Positions 1 to 9,122 of a stretch of DNA of 64,000 bases are shown piece by piece. How positions within the stretch are numbered: position 1 is the first letter of the stretch; every line of letters starts with the position of its first letter. This DNA is from Pseudomonas oryzihabitans NBRC 102199 (GTDB taxonomy: Bacteria; Pseudomonadota; Gammaproteobacteria; Pseudomonadales; Pseudomonadaceae). Where the stretch lies: positions 62,001 through 126,000 of the forward strand of contig NZ_BBIT01000010.1 in the NCBI RefSeq assembly GCF_000730625.1, in the 5' to 3' direction. The notes beneath the pieces are model-generated. The model made no database searches. It saw nothing but the letters and a program-made list of their open reading frames with translations, and had not been told where the DNA came from. The translations under genes and the position numbers were made by a program.

Positions 1-8
1 GACAACAG

Positions 9-623
9 ATGAAGAAACGGATTCTCCCCGGCCTTGCGGTAGTCGGCCTGGCGACCCTGCTGACCGCCTGCGGCTTCCAGCTGCGTGGCACCGGCGAAAC
101 CCGCCTGAGCCTCACCGAGCTGAACCTGACGGCGCGCGACGCCTATGGTCAGACCGTCAAGGACGTCCGCGACATGCTGGACGACGCCCATGTGCGGGTC
201 ACCTCGGGCGCGCCCTACACTCTGGATCTGGGCGGCGAAGCCCAGAGCGAGCGCACCGCCAGCTACACCAGCGGCGCCCGCAGTGCCGAGGTCGAGCTGA
301 CCACCCGTCAGCCCTACAGCATCATTGGCAAGAACCAGGCGGTGCTGGTCAGCGACTACCTGGAAACCCAGCGCTACTACGTGACCGACCAGAACAACAT
401 CGTTGGTTCCGAACAGCAGAAGGACCAGTTGCGCCGCGAAATGCGTCGCGAGCTGGTGCAACAGCTGGCCGCCCGCCTGCAGGCCGTGACGCCGGAGCGC
501 CTGGAGAAGCTGCAGCGCGACGCCGATGCCCGTGCCGCCGCCAAGGCCGAAGCCGACCGCCGCGCCCGCGAGTCCGCCCCGCCGCAGCAGTCGCCGATCG
601 ACATCCCCACCCCCGCGCGCTAA
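9..623 (+). CDS. lptE: LPS-assembly lipoprotein LptE
   Basis: Outer-membrane lipoprotein that plugs the LptD barrel and helps deliver LPS to the cell surface. The 204-residue product begins with a lipoprotein signal whose lipobox ends at Cys21 (L-T-A-C), followed by the G-F-Q-L-R-G segment typical of the family. The C-terminal third is rich in Arg, Ala and Glu and probably extends beyond the folded domain. The ATG at 9 is the only sensible start. holA follows 48 bases downstream on the same strand, the usual Pseudomonas order in which leuS precedes lptE; leuS would lie just outside the window. Family assignment is secure. Confidence 0.95.
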   Translation: MKKRILPGLAVVGLATLLTACGFQLRGTGETRLSLTELNLTARDAYGQTVKDVRDMLDDAHVRVTSGAPYTLDLGGEAQSERTASYTSGARSAEVELTTRQPYSIIGKNQAVLVSDYLETQRYYVTDQNNIVGSEQQKDQLRREMRRELVQQLAARLQAVTPERLEKLQRDADARAAAKAEADRRARESAPPQQSPIDIPTPAR

Positions 624-671
624 GCGCCGCATCCGGAGCCGCAAGGCTCCGGTTTGCCCTTCCGGTTCAGC

Positions 672-1709
672 ATGAAACTCAACGCCAACCAGCTCGGCAA
701 GCAGCTCCAGGGCTCGCTGGCCGCCGTCTATGCCGTCAGCGGCGACGAGCCGCTGCTCTGCCAGGAAGCCAGCGACGCCATTCGCGGCGCGGCCCGCGCC
801 CAGGGCTTCGACGAGCGCGAGGTCTTCGACGTCGATGCCGGTTTCGACTGGGGTCGTCTCTATGAGGCCGGCGCCAGCCTCTCGCTGTTCGCCCAGAAGC
901 GCATCCTCGAATTGCGCCTGCCCACCGGCAAGCCGGGCGACAAGGGCTCCGCCGCCCTGCTCGACTACCTGGCCCGCCCCGCCGAAGACACCCTGCTGCT
1001 GATCAGCCTGCCGCGCCTGGATGCCGCCGCCCAGAAGACCAAGTGGGCCAAGGCCCTGCTGGAGCACCCGCAGACGCAATTCGTGCAGATCTGGCCCGTG
1101 GAACTGGCGCAGCTGCCGCAGTGGATCAACCAGCGCCTGTCGCGCCTGGGGCTGGCGGCCACCCCCGAGGCGGTCGAACTGATCGCCGAGCGGGTGGAAG
1201 GCAATCTGCTGGCCGCGGCCCAGGAGATCGAAAAGCTCCGCCTGCTCATCGAAGGCTCCCAGGTGGATGCCGAGACCGTGCGCGCCTCGGTGGCCGACAG
1301 TGCCCGCTACGACGTCTTCGGCCTGCTGGACGCCGCCCTGGCAGGCGATGCGGAACATGCCCTGCGCATCCTCGAAGGCCTGCGCGGCGAAGGCGTGGAA
1401 GCCGCCGTAGTGCTCTGGGCCCTGGCCCGGGAGCTGCGCCTGCTGGCCAACCTCGCCCATCTGCAGGAAAGCGGCACGCCGCTGGAGCGCGCCTTCACCC
1501 AGGTCAAACCGCCGGTGTGGGACAAGCGGCGGCCGCTGGTCAGTCGGGCCCTGCAGCGCCAGGGTGCGCGCCGCCTGGAAGCCCTGCTGCGCGAAGCCCA
1601 GGTCGCCGACGAACAGATCAAGGGCCAGGCACCCGGCGAGGTCTGGCTGACCCTGGCCAGCCTGGCGCTGACGCTCGCCGGCAAGCGGCTGGCCCTGCCC
1701 AGGTCCTGA
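672..1709 (+). CDS. holA: DNA polymerase III subunit delta
   Basis: Delta subunit of the clamp loader, which opens the beta sliding clamp in the replicative polymerase holoenzyme. The 345-residue protein starts M-K-L-N-A-N-Q-L and carries the early V-S-G-D-E-P-L-L segment of the family, then the AAA-like middle region and a helical C-terminal collar domain. An upstream in-frame ATG at 654 would add six residues, but the start at 672 gives the family-typical N terminus. It lies directly after lptE, and the pair is normally co-transcribed. The length is standard for HolA. Confidence 0.95.
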   Translation: MKLNANQLGKQLQGSLAAVYAVSGDEPLLCQEASDAIRGAARAQGFDEREVFDVDAGFDWGRLYEAGASLSLFAQKRILELRLPTGKPGDKGSAALLDYLARPAEDTLLLISLPRLDAAAQKTKWAKALLEHPQTQFVQIWPVELAQLPQWINQRLSRLGLAATPEAVELIAERVEGNLLAAAQEIEKLRLLIEGSQVDAETVRASVADSARYDVFGLLDAALAGDAEHALRILEGLRGEGVEAAVVLWALARELRLLANLAHLQESGTPLERAFTQVKPPVWDKRRPLVSRALQRQGARRLEALLREAQVADEQIKGQAPGEVWLTLASLALTLAGKRLALPRS

Positions 1710-1722
1710 CGCTGGCCGCGCC

Positions 1723-1750
1723 TTGCAATCCACGGCCCTTGCAATAGACT
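1723..1750 (+). promoter_or_regulatory. Candidate sigma-70 promoter for arfA
   Basis: A TTGCAA hexamer at 1723-1728 and TAGACT at 1745-1750 are separated by 16 bases. They lie between the holA stop and the arfA start, about 48 bases upstream of the start codon. The match is moderate and there is no transcript evidence. Confidence 0.4.
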
Positions 1751-1797
1751 GGCGCGCCCCCATCAAGGGGGAGTCCCCAACCCTCGGAGCACGCACC

Positions 1798-1959
1798 ATG
1801 GCCAAGAAATACAGCCGCGGCCCCAACAAGGCCAAGGTCCTCGTCAGCGATCCCCGATATCGCGCCCGCCAGGAAAAGCCTGCCAAGGGCAAAGGCAGCT
1901 ACCGCCGCGAAGCCTTCTCGTTGCAAGACGAGAAGGCTTCGGTCTTTCTGGCCGCCTGA
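1798..1959 (+). CDS. arfA: Alternative ribosome-rescue factor ArfA
   Basis: Backup to trans-translation: ArfA enters ribosomes stalled on non-stop mRNA and recruits RF2 to release the peptide. The 53-residue product has the basic signature K-G-K-G-S-Y-R-R at residues 30-37, matching the diagnostic ArfA motif, preceded by a basic N terminus. The start is the ATG at 1798, with GGAG about eight bases upstream; an in-frame start at 1723 would add non-conserved residues. A perfect 14-bp inverted repeat lies inside codons 37-48. In Escherichia coli, arfA mRNA is cut or terminated at such a hairpin, so that active ArfA is made only when tmRNA fails. The same regulation is inferred here. Confidence 0.88.
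   Translation: MAKKYSRGPNKAKVLVSDPRYRARQEKPAKGKGSYRREAFSLQDEKASVFLAA
1908..1941 (+). terminator. Intragenic hairpin in arfA (RNase III site or terminator)
   Basis: The arms CGAAGCCTTCTCGT (1908-1921) and ACGAGAAGGCTTCG (1928-1941) pair perfectly over 14 bp around a 6-base loop, followed by a weak T-rich stretch. It lies entirely within the arfA reading frame, just after the K-G-K-G-S-Y motif. By analogy with E. coli it would produce non-stop arfA mRNA that tmRNA normally targets. Confidence 0.75.
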
Positions 1960-2032
1960 AAGCCGCGTCCAGACGCCAGCACCCGGGCCGTGCTAAGGTG
2001 AGTCTTCCTGCCTAGACGTCCGGTGGAGACAG

Positions 2033-3355
2033 ATGCAATTCGGGAAAACCCGCGGATTCAAGACCGGCGGCCTCCTCGCCGGAACCCTGGTCACCCTGCT
2101 GACCGCCGCCCTGGCCGCCTGCGCCCAGACTCAGACGACGCCCTCCGCGGCGCCCTCTTCACCCTCCTCGTCCAAACCCGCGCCCGCGGCCAATGCCCCC
2201 GCCTCGGCGGCCGAGGCCATGCCACAGCCGGACGAAAGCTTCGAGCAATGGCGCAGTCGCTTTCGTACCCTGGCCCTGGGCCGGGGCATCTCGGCCGCCA
2301 CCTTCGACCAGGCCTTCGCCGGCGTGCAACCCGATCCGGCGGTGATCGCCGCCGACCGCAGCCAGCCGGAATTCACCAAGCCGGTCTGGGAATACCTGGA
2401 ATCCGCCGTGTCGCCGCTGCGGGTGCGCAACGGCAAGAGCCTGCTGATCCAGCAGGCCGGGCTGCTGGCCTCCCTGGAAGCCCGCTATGGCATCGAGCCC
2501 GCGCGCCTGGTGGCTTTCTGGGGCATGGAAAGCAACTACGGCAACAACATGGGCAACAAGGGCGTCATCCGTTCCCTGGCCACCCTCGCCTACGAAGGTC
2601 GCCGCCCGGACTTCGCCCAAGACCAGCTCATCGCCGCCCTCGGCATCCTGCAGCACGGCGACGTCACCGCCGACCGCATGATCGGCTCCTGGGCCGGCGC
2701 CATGGGCCAGACCCAGTTCATCCCCACCACCTACGACCAGTACGCGGTGGACTTCGACGGCGACGGTCGCCGCGACATCTGGGGCTCCACCGCCGATGCC
2801 CTGGCCTCCACCGCCAACTACCTCAAGGCCTCCGGCTGGCAGGACGGCAAGCCCTGGGGCTACGAGGTCCGGGTACCGGCCAATTTCGACTACAGCCTGG
2901 CCGACATGGGCGTGCGCAAGAGCCTGGCCGAGTGGAACGCCCTGGGCATCCAGGGCCTCGGCCTGCCGCAACCGGCCGCCCAGCCGAGCGACAGCGCCTC
3001 GCTGCTGCTGCCCGCCGGCCATCGCGGCCCGGCCTTCCTGGTGTTTAACAACTTCCGCACCATCCTCAAGTACAACAACTCCAGCTCCTATGCCCTGGGC
3101 GTGGCGCTGCTCTCGGAGCGCTATCGCGACGCCGGCCAGATCGCCGGCAGCTGGCCCACCGACGACCTGCCGCTGAGCCGCAGCGAGCGTGTGGAGCTGC
3201 AACAGCGCCTGGCCGCCCTGGGGCTCGACCCGGGCAGCGCCGACGGCATCATCGGCGCCAACACCCGCAAGGCCATCCGCGCCTACCAGCAGTCCCAGGG
3301 CTGGCCTGCCGACGGCTATCCCAACCATCAGCTGCTGGACAAGCTGCGCGGCTAG
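2033..3355 (+). CDS. sltB3: Lytic murein transglycosylase with C-terminal peptidoglycan-binding domain (SltB3 type)
   Basis: Periplasmic, probably lipid-anchored enzyme that cleaves the MurNAc-GlcNAc bond of peptidoglycan to form anhydro-muropeptides. The 440-residue protein has a signal sequence with a lipobox-like L-A-A-C at Cys30, then a Pro/Ser/Ala-rich linker. The MltB-family catalytic domain carries the likely catalytic Glu166 in W-G-M-E-S-N-Y-G, plus the A-G-A-M-G-Q-T-Q-F segment. A peptidoglycan-binding type 1 domain occupies roughly residues 370-440. The ATG at 2033 follows a GGTGGAG ribosome site. Position after holA/arfA matches P. aeruginosa sltB3. A second, shorter MltB homologue lies at about 12 kb. 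Confidence 0.92.
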   Translation: MQFGKTRGFKTGGLLAGTLVTLLTAALAACAQTQTTPSAAPSSPSSSKPAPAANAPASAAEAMPQPDESFEQWRSRFRTLALGRGISAATFDQAFAGVQPDPAVIAADRSQPEFTKPVWEYLESAVSPLRVRNGKSLLIQQAGLLASLEARYGIEPARLVAFWGMESNYGNNMGNKGVIRSLATLAYEGRRPDFAQDQLIAALGILQHGDVTADRMIGSWAGAMGQTQFIPTTYDQYAVDFDGDGRRDIWGSTADALASTANYLKASGWQDGKPWGYEVRVPANFDYSLADMGVRKSLAEWNALGIQGLGLPQPAAQPSDSASLLLPAGHRGPAFLVFNNFRTILKYNNSSSYALGVALLSERYRDAGQIAGSWPTDDLPLSRSERVELQQRLAALGLDPGSADGIIGANTRKAIRAYQQSQGWPADGYPNHQLLDKLRG

Positions 3356-3363
3356 GGCCTGAC

Positions 3364-3396
3364 GACGCCCCTTATCCACACGTGGAAAGGGGCGTC
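3364..3396. terminator. Hairpin between convergent sltB3 and lysR genes
   Basis: A 10-bp stem GACGCCCCTT/AAGGGGCGTC with an inner CCAC/GTGG pairing lies between two convergent stop codons. It has no T tract, so it may be a bidirectional processing or weak termination structure. Confidence 0.45.
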
Positions 3397-3401
3397 CGCC
3401 G

Positions 3402-4304
3402 TCAGCCCTGGCGCGCCACCTCCCCCACCAGCGCCTCCAGCAGAGCTGTCGCCGCCGGCGCCAGCTCCGCGAAGTCCCGGCAACCCACCACCAGGTCACG
3501 ACGCGCCCAGGCGTCCTTCAGCGGATGACGGGCCAGCGCCAGGCCCGGTCCTGCGCGGAGCAGACTCGCGGCCGGCAGGATGGCCACACCCAGGCCACGG
3601 GCGACCAGGGCACAGGCCTGGATCGCACTCGGCACCCGGATACGGATCGCCAGCTCCCGCCCCCATTGCGCGGCCTGGGCTTCCACATGCAGTTGCAAAG
3701 CATTGCCGCGGGACAGACCGACAAAGGGCTGCTCGAGCAGATCGGCGAAGTCGACCGCCTCGCCGTCCTCGAGCCTCAGGCGACCCGGCGCCGTGACCAG
3801 CACCAGGGGATCCGTCCGGAATGGCCGGACCTGTAGCCCTTCCAGCCCCGGCGCCGCGACGAAGATCCCCAGGTCGGCACGCCCCTCACGCAGCGCCAGC
3901 ACGATACGCGGGCTGGGCAGCTCCTCGACGTCCACGTCCACCCGGGGCTGCGCCTGGAGGAAATCGGCCAGGGGCGCATCAAGGTGCTCCATCACCGCGG
4001 CGCCATTGGCCAGCAGCCGTACCCGCGTGCGGCTGTCCGCCTCGGCGCCAGCGAGGTCCTGGTCCATGTCCTCCAGTCGCTGCAGGATCGCCCGGGCATG
4101 GCGCTCCAGGGTCAGACCGGCCGGGGTGGGGCGTACCCCACGCGCATGGCGGATCAGCAGCGGCGTACCCAGGCTGTCTTCCAGGGCCTTGATGCGGGCA
4201 CTGGCGGAAGGCAGCGCCAGGTGGCTCCGTTCGGCGCCCAGGGTGATGCTGCGCGCCGCCACGACATGGAGAAACAGACGCAGGTCGAGCAGGTCATAGC
4301 GCAT
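3402..4304 (-). CDS. LysR-family transcriptional regulator
   Basis: A 300-residue LysR regulator. The N-terminal winged helix-turn-helix spans about residues 1-60 (L-L-D-L-R-L-F-L-H-V then a helix with S-A-S-A-R-I-K-A-L-E), and the substrate-binding domain fills the rest. The start at 4304 gives the family-typical M-R-Y-D-L-L-D-L; the longer reading frame adds unrelated residues. It is divergent from the TauE/SafE-type permease gene starting at 4408, with about 100 bases between them, so it probably controls that exporter. The effector cannot be deduced. Confidence 0.87.
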   Translation of the reverse strand: MRYDLLDLRLFLHVVAARSITLGAERSHLALPSASARIKALEDSLGTPLLIRHARGVRPTPAGLTLERHARAILQRLEDMDQDLAGAEADSRTRVRLLANGAAVMEHLDAPLADFLQAQPRVDVDVEELPSPRIVLALREGRADLGIFVAAPGLEGLQVRPFRTDPLVLVTAPGRLRLEDGEAVDFADLLEQPFVGLSRGNALQLHVEAQAAQWGRELAIRIRVPSAIQACALVARGLGVAILPAASLLRAGPGLALARHPLKDAWARRDLVVGCRDFAELAPAATALLEALVGEVARQG

Positions 4305-4407
4305 CGCCGCAGAGCCTCTGTGCCGACCGTAGGCAGCCTTCGCCAATCCCGGCTTCTCACCTGCGGTCCTGGACGCCATGGTAACCCCTCCACCCGCGGA
4401 GACGACC

Positions 4408-5157
4408 ATGACCCTGCTGCTCTGTATCCTGATCTTCGTGCTCGCGGGGCTGACCAAGGGCGTGCTGGGCCTGGGCCTGCCCACCGTGGCCATGAGCCTG
4501 CTGGCGCTGCTGATGACGCCGGCCGAAGCCGCCGCCCTGCTGCTGATTCCCTCGCTGCTCACCAACGTCTGGCAATGCTGCGCCGGCCCCTCGCCCTGGC
4601 CGACGTTCACGCGCCTGTTGCCGCTGCAACTGGCCCTGGTGCCCGGCACCCTGCTCAGCATACCGTTGCTGACCGGAGGCGATGGCGCCGGACTCGCCGC
4701 TGCGCTGGGCGCGGTGCTGGTCGCCTATGGCCTGGTCGGCTGGACGGGCTGGCGCCTGCCCGCGCCTGGTCGTCATGAGGGCAAGGTCGCTCCGCTGGTG
4801 GGTTTCGTCACGGGTCTGATCACCGGCATGACCGGGGTCTTCGTGCTGCCGGCGGTGCCCTATCTGCAGAGTCTGGCGCTGGACAGGGAACAGCTGATCG
4901 AGGCCCTGGGCCTGACCTTCACCGTCGCCACCCTGGCCCTGCTGATGGGCCTCTGGTGGCAGGACGCCCTGGCGGTCGAGCGCCTGAGGGCTTCCAGTCT
5001 GCTGCTGCTACCGGCCCTCCTGGGCATGGCGCTGGGCCAGCGCCTGCGCCAGCGTCTCGATGAACGCCTGTTCCGCCGCCTGTTCTTTGGAGGATTGCTG
5101 CTGTTGGGCGCCTACGCCGTCCTGCATTATCTGCTGCGCCTGGGCTATCTTGGCTGA
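4408..5157 (+). CDS. TauE/SafE-family anion exporter
   Basis: A 249-residue membrane protein of the sulfite exporter TauE/SafE family. It has about seven to eight hydrophobic segments and the family hallmarks near both repeat starts: a glycine-rich L-T-K-G-V-L-G-L-G-L-P at the N terminus and G-F-V-T-G-L-I-T-G-M-T-G-V-F in the middle. Members move sulfite, sulfoacetate or related organic anions. Start chosen at 4408, behind a GCGGAGA ribosome site. It is divergent from the LysR gene, which likely regulates it. The substrate is unknown. Confidence 0.85.
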   Translation: MTLLLCILIFVLAGLTKGVLGLGLPTVAMSLLALLMTPAEAAALLLIPSLLTNVWQCCAGPSPWPTFTRLLPLQLALVPGTLLSIPLLTGGDGAGLAAALGAVLVAYGLVGWTGWRLPAPGRHEGKVAPLVGFVTGLITGMTGVFVLPAVPYLQSLALDREQLIEALGLTFTVATLALLMGLWWQDALAVERLRASSLLLLPALLGMALGQRLRQRLDERLFRRLFFGGLLLLGAYAVLHYLLRLGYLG

Positions 5158-5185
5158 ACCCGTCACAGCGCTGTCAGGTTCAGCC
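5152..5185. repeat. Palindrome overlapping the TauE stop codon
   Basis: GGCTGAACC (5152-5160) and GGTTCAGCC (5177-5185) form a perfect 9-bp inverted repeat around a second self-complementary ACAGCGCTGT core. It spans the TauE stop codon. No T tract follows, so a role in termination or mRNA 3'-end stability is only possible. Confidence 0.4.
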
Positions 5186-5316
5186 GGTGTAGGCTGCACC
5201 TTCGACGGGCAGCACGGTCTATGGGCGTAATCTAATGGTCGCCGCGCCGCGCTGCCCATTCAGAACCGGCCTTGTGCCTGACCGCTGCCTCTTTCCGACG
5301 TATACAGGACGCTTTC

Positions 5317-6981
5317 ATGACGCTCGCTCCCAATGCAGGACGCCTTCCCGACGAGAACACCCTGACCCACCTGCCGCGCCTGGTGGCACGCTACTACAGC
5401 GATCGCCCCGACCCCAGCGATCCGGGTCAGCAGGTCGCCTTCGGCACCTCCGGGCACCGCGGCTCCTCGCTCAAGGGCAGCTTCAACGAGTGGCACATCC
5501 TCGCCATCACCCAGGCCATCTGCGAATACCGCAATGCCCAGGGCGTCGACGGCCCGCTGTTCATGGGCATGGACACCCACGCGCTGTCCGAACCGGCCTT
5601 CATCTCCGCCCTGGAAGTGCTCGCCGCCAACGGCGTGGAGGTCCGTATCGACGCCGGCTGCGCCGAGACCCACGGCGAACCGGGCTATACCCCTACCCCG
5701 GCACTGTCCAACGCCATCCTCGAATACAACGCCGGCCGCAGCTCGGGCCTGGCCGACGGCATCGTCATCACCCCGTCGCACAATCCGCCGGCCGATGGCG
5801 GCTTCAAGTACAACCCCACCAATGGCGGCCCGGCCGACACCAACGTCACCAAGAGTATCCAGGATCGCGCCAATGCCCTGCTGGTGGCCGGCCTGGAAGG
5901 CGTCAAGCGGATGGATTACCGCCAGGCGCTCAAGGCCGCCACCACCCATGAATTCGATTTCCTCGACAGCTATGTCGGCGGCCTGGGCCAGGTCATCGAC
6001 CTGGACGCCATCCGCGGCTCCGGCCTGACCTTTGGCGTCGATCCCCTGGGCGGTGCCGGGGTACATTACTGGCCGCGCATCGCCGAGCGCTATGGCCTGC
6101 CGCTGGAGGTGCTGTCGACCCGCGTCGACCAGACCTTCCGCTTCATGCGCCTGGACTGGGACGGCAAGATCCGCATGGACTGCAGCTCGCCCCACGCCAT
6201 GGCCGGCCTGATCGAGAACAAGGACAGATTCGACGTGTCCTTCGCCTGCGATACCGACCATGACCGCCACGGCATCGTCGCCCGCTCGGTGGGCCTGCTC
6301 AATCCCAACCACTACCTGGCGGTGGCCATCGAATACCTCTTCACCCACCGCCCGCAGTGGAGCCAGCAGGCCGGCATCGGCAAGACCCTGGTGTCCTCCT
6401 CGATGATCGACCGCGTGGCCCAGGGCATCGGCCGCCAGGTGGTGGAAGTGCCGGTAGGCTTCAAGTGGTTCGTCGACGGCCTGCTGGATGGCAGCCTGGG
6501 CTTCGGTGGCGAGGAATCCGCCGGGGCCTCCTTCCTGCGCAAGGCCGGTGGCGCCTGGTCCACCGACAAGGACGGCATCATCCTCGGCCTGCTGGCCGCG
6601 GAAATCACCGCCGTGACCGGCAAGGACCCGGGTGAGCGCTACCAGGCCCTGACCGAGCGCTTCGGCGCTCCGGTCTACCAGCGCATCGACGCCGCCGCCG
6701 ACCGCGAGCAGAAGGCTCGGCTGAGCAAGCTCTCCGCCGCCCAGGTCACCGCCAAGGAGCTGGCCGGCCAGCCGATCACCGCCATCCTCACCGAGGCCCC
6801 CGGCAACGGCGCCGCCATCGGTGGCCTCAAGGTGGTCACCGAGAACGGCTGGTTCGCCGCTCGCCCCTCCGGTACCGAAGACGTCTACAAGATCTACGCC
6901 GAGAGCTTCGAGGGCGAAGCCCATCTGGGGCGTATCCAGGAAGAAGCCAAGGCGCTGGTGGATGGCGTGCTGCGCGGGTAA
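5317..6981 (+). CDS. pgm: Phosphoglucomutase (alpha-D-glucose phosphate-specific)
   Basis: Interconverts glucose-6-phosphate and glucose-1-phosphate, the precursor of UDP-glucose. The 554-residue protein carries the phosphoserine loop T-P-S-H-N-P-P with Ser154 as the phospho-acceptor, an early G-T-S-G-H-R-G substrate-phosphate segment, a metal-binding D-T-D-H-D-R-H segment, and R-P-S-G-T-E-D near the C terminus. Length fits the bacterial Pgm family. The start at 5317 was chosen because the longer frame adds non-conserved residues. UDP-glucose made downstream of this step is the substrate of the cellulose synthase encoded about 17 kb away; a functional link is inferred, not shown by operon structure. 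Confidence 0.95.
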   Translation: MTLAPNAGRLPDENTLTHLPRLVARYYSDRPDPSDPGQQVAFGTSGHRGSSLKGSFNEWHILAITQAICEYRNAQGVDGPLFMGMDTHALSEPAFISALEVLAANGVEVRIDAGCAETHGEPGYTPTPALSNAILEYNAGRSSGLADGIVITPSHNPPADGGFKYNPTNGGPADTNVTKSIQDRANALLVAGLEGVKRMDYRQALKAATTHEFDFLDSYVGGLGQVIDLDAIRGSGLTFGVDPLGGAGVHYWPRIAERYGLPLEVLSTRVDQTFRFMRLDWDGKIRMDCSSPHAMAGLIENKDRFDVSFACDTDHDRHGIVARSVGLLNPNHYLAVAIEYLFTHRPQWSQQAGIGKTLVSSSMIDRVAQGIGRQVVEVPVGFKWFVDGLLDGSLGFGGEESAGASFLRKAGGAWSTDKDGIILGLLAAEITAVTGKDPGERYQALTERFGAPVYQRIDAAADREQKARLSKLSAAQVTAKELAGQPITAILTEAPGNGAAIGGLKVVTENGWFAARPSGTEDVYKIYAESFEGEAHLGRIQEEAKALVDGVLRG

Positions 6982-6986
6982 CGGGA

Positions 6987-7054
6987 CTCTCCCCTCACCC
7001 CAACCCTCTCCCGAAGGGAGAGGGGGCTAGACGCGGATCGGAGTGGGGCTAGAG
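6987..7054. repeat. REP-like dispersed repeat (CCCTCACCCC type)
   Basis: The block contains a perfect 9-bp hairpin, CCCTCTCCC (7004-7012), loop GAA, GGGAGAGGG (7016-7024), set inside looser outer arms CTCTCCCCTCACCCC and GGAGTGGGGCTAGAG. This CTCACCCC...CCCTCTCCC pattern is a very common intergenic repeat in Gammaproteobacteria. It follows the pgm stop codon. Confidence 0.6.
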
Positions 7055-7068
7055 ATTCCGCCTCCAAC

Positions 7069-7104
7069 ATGAAAAAGGGCAGCCACGGGGCTGCCCTTTT
7101 TCAT
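7069..7104. terminator. Bidirectional rho-independent terminator for pgm and lipA
   Basis: AAAAAGGGCAGCC and GGCTGCCCTTTTT form a 13-bp stem with a 4-base CACG loop between the convergent pgm and lipA genes. A T tract is present on both strands. Confidence 0.9.
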
Positions 7105-7117
7105 GACGACGCCAGGA

Positions 7118-8116
7118 TCAGTTGATCTTGGTGCCGTGCGCCTGCTGGTCGGCGTGGTAGGACGAACGTACCAGGGGACCGGAGGCGACGTTCTTGAAGC
7201 CCATCTTCGCGCCTTCCTCGGCGTACCAGGCGAAGGTATCCGGGTGGACGAAGCGTTGCACCGGCAGGTGGTTGCGCGAGGGCTGCAGGTACTGGCCGAG
7301 GGTCAGCATGTCGATCTCGTGCTCGCGCATGCGCTGCATGACCTCGATGACTTCCTCGTCGGTCTCGCCCAGGCCCAGCATCAGACCGGACTTGGTCGGC
7401 ACGTGGGGCACGCGCTTCTTGAAGTTCTGCAGCAGGTCCAGCGACCACTCGAAGTCCGAACCCGGGCGCGCGGCCTTGTACAGGCGCGGGACGGTCTCCA
7501 GGTTGTGGTTGAAGACATCCGGCGGCTCTTGCTCGGTGATGGCCAGGGCGACATCCATGCGACCGCGATAGTCCGGCACCAGGGTCTCCAGCTGGATGCC
7601 GGGGGTCAGCTTGCGGATCTCGCGCAGGCAGTCGACGAAGTGCTGGGCACCGCCGTCACGCAGGTCGTCGCGGTCCACCGAGGTGATCACCACGTACTTC
7701 AGACCCAGGTCGGCGATGGCCACCGCCAGGTTCTTCGGCTCGTCCACGTCCAGCGGCTTCGGCCGACCGTGGCCGACGTCGCAGAAGGGGCAGCGACGGG
7801 TGCAGATGTCACCCATGATCATGAAGGTGGCGGTGCCACCGGAGAAGCACTCGCCCAGGTTGGGGCAGGACGCCTCTTCGCAGACACTGTGCAGCTTGTG
7901 CTTGCGCAGCAGCTGCTTGATGCGCTCGACCTCGGGGGTGACCGGGATGCGCACGCGGATCCAGTCCGGCTTGCGCGGCAGCTCTTCGGTGGGAATGATC
8001 TTTACCGGGATGCGCGCGACCTTTTCGGCGCCGCGCAACTTGACGCCGGCTTCCACCTTGTTGGGGCGGGCGGGCGGGGTAAGGGTCTGGACGCTGTCTT
8101 GTACTGTAGTGGTCAT
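7118..8116 (-). CDS. lipA: Lipoyl synthase
   Basis: Radical-SAM enzyme that inserts two sulfur atoms into protein-bound octanoyl groups. The 332-residue protein has the auxiliary-cluster cysteines C79, C84 and C90 in [12 protein letters not shown] and the radical-SAM cluster C105, C109, C112 in C-T-R-R-C-P-F-C. The start at 8116 lies one base after the lipB stop codon, so translation is probably coupled. It is the last gene of the long minus-strand run and is followed by a strong terminator. Confidence 0.97.
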   Translation of the reverse strand: MTTTVQDSVQTLTPPARPNKVEAGVKLRGAEKVARIPVKIIPTEELPRKPDWIRVRIPVTPEVERIKQLLRKHKLHSVCEEASCPNLGECFSGGTATFMIMGDICTRRCPFCDVGHGRPKPLDVDEPKNLAVAIADLGLKYVVITSVDRDDLRDGGAQHFVDCLREIRKLTPGIQLETLVPDYRGRMDVALAITEQEPPDVFNHNLETVPRLYKAARPGSDFEWSLDLLQNFKKRVPHVPTKSGLMLGLGETDEEVIEVMQRMREHEIDMLTLGQYLQPSRNHLPVQRFVHPDTFAWYAEEGAKMGFKNVASGPLVRSSYHADQQAHGTKIN

Positions 8117-8117
8117 G

Positions 8118-8774
8118 TCAATCCGATTCCAGGGTGATCGGTTCGGGGTAGCCCAGGCGCAGACTCAGGTGACGCACCAGAGACTCGCGGACCTCGTCGA
8201 AAGCTAGTGGCCCGGTCACCAGATCGCGGAGCTGGGTCATGGCCAGGCCGGCATAACCGCAGGGGTTGATCCGGCGGAAGGGTGCCAGATCCATGTCAAC
8301 ATTGAGCGCCAGGCCGTGGAAGGACCGGCCATTGCGGATGCGCAGACCGAGGGAGGCGATCTTGGCTCCGTCCACGTAGACACCCGGCGCATCGGCTCGG
8401 GCCGCGGCCTGCACGCCCCAGTCGGCGAGCAGCGCGATCAGGCTGTCTTCCATGGCGCTGACCAATTCTCGCACGCCCAGGCCCTTGCGGCGAACATCCA
8501 GCAGCACATAGGCGATGAGCTGACCGGGACCATGGTACGTGACCTGGCCGCCGCGATCGACCTGCACCACCGGAATGTCGCCCACGGCGAGCAGGTGCTC
8601 GGGCTTGCCGGCCTGGCCCTGGGTGAAGACCGCAGGGTGCTGCAGCAGCCAGAGTTCGTCGGGAGTGGCCGGGCCGCGTTCATCGGTGAAGCGGCGCATG
8701 GCCTCCAGGGTCGCCTCGTAGGGCCTCAGGCCCCAGCGGCGCACGCCCAGGCTGGCCGGGGCGGGAGTGGTCAT
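8118..8774 (-). CDS. lipB: Octanoyl-ACP:protein transferase
   Basis: Transfers octanoate from acyl carrier protein to lipoyl domains, the step before LipA. The 218-residue protein shows the catalytic pair: Lys138 in D-G-A-K-I-A-S-L-G and Cys172 in N-P-C-G-Y-A-G-L, with the [12 protein letters not shown] substrate-binding segment at about residues 74-85. Its start overlaps the stop of the DUF493 gene by one base, and lipA follows directly. Length and gene order are standard. Confidence 0.96.
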   Translation of the reverse strand: MTTPAPASLGVRRWGLRPYEATLEAMRRFTDERGPATPDELWLLQHPAVFTQGQAGKPEHLLAVGDIPVVQVDRGGQVTYHGPGQLIAYVLLDVRRKGLGVRELVSAMEDSLIALLADWGVQAAARADAPGVYVDGAKIASLGLRIRNGRSFHGLALNVDMDLAPFRRINPCGYAGLAMTQLRDLVTGPLAFDEVRESLVRHLSLRLGYPEPITLESD

Positions 8775-9049
8775 CAGATCACCATGTGCACGCGGCCGGT
8801 GGCGCGCAGGTCCTGGTGGATGGCCTGCAGCTGGTCCACGCCGGTGGCGGTGATGAGCACCTGCACGGAGAGGAAGCGGCCGTTGCGACTGTCGCGGGTC
8901 ACCAGGGTGCCGCGATCCAGATCCGGGGCATGGCGCTGGACGGTGTCGAGCACCAGCTCGGCGAAATCGGCACCGGCGTCGCCGATCACCTTGATCGGAT
9001 AGCGCGGGCAGGGAAATTCGATCTTGGGGGGTTTAACGTCTTCGGTCAT
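8774..9049 (-). CDS. ybeD: DUF493 (YbeD-family) protein
   Basis: A 91-residue small alpha/beta protein of the DUF493/YbeD family, almost always found beside lipB. It has the family-like P-C-x-Y-P-I-K-V-I-G opening and an [11 protein letters not shown] strand. The family resembles regulatory ACT-like folds, and a role in lipoate metabolism is often suspected but not established. The start at 9049 was chosen because a longer frame to 9238 would run through the dacA terminator. The stop overlaps the lipB start by one base. Confidence 0.88.
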   Translation of the reverse strand: MTEDVKPPKIEFPCPRYPIKVIGDAGADFAELVLDTVQRHAPDLDRGTLVTRDSRNGRFLSVQVLITATGVDQLQAIHQDLRATGRVHMVI

Positions 9050-9085
9050 GCGGACTTCCAGGCCGAGCTCTGTCGGCAGGGGGTG

Positions 9086-9109
9086 AAAGGCCCGCAGATG
9101 CGGGCCTTT
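9086..9109 (-). terminator. Hairpin downstream of dacA
   Basis: AAAGGCCCGCA/TGCGGGCCTTT forms an 11-bp stem with a 2-base centre, 13 bases after the dacA stop codon and before the DUF493-lipB-lipA genes. Only a three-T tail follows, so termination may be partial. Confidence 0.6.
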
Positions 9110-9122
9110 CCAGGGTGACGGA

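Noticed and set aside
5260-6924. Long minus-strand frame opposite pgm
   Set aside because: Antisense shadow; no motifs, and the phosphoglucomutase motifs on the plus strand are unmistakable.
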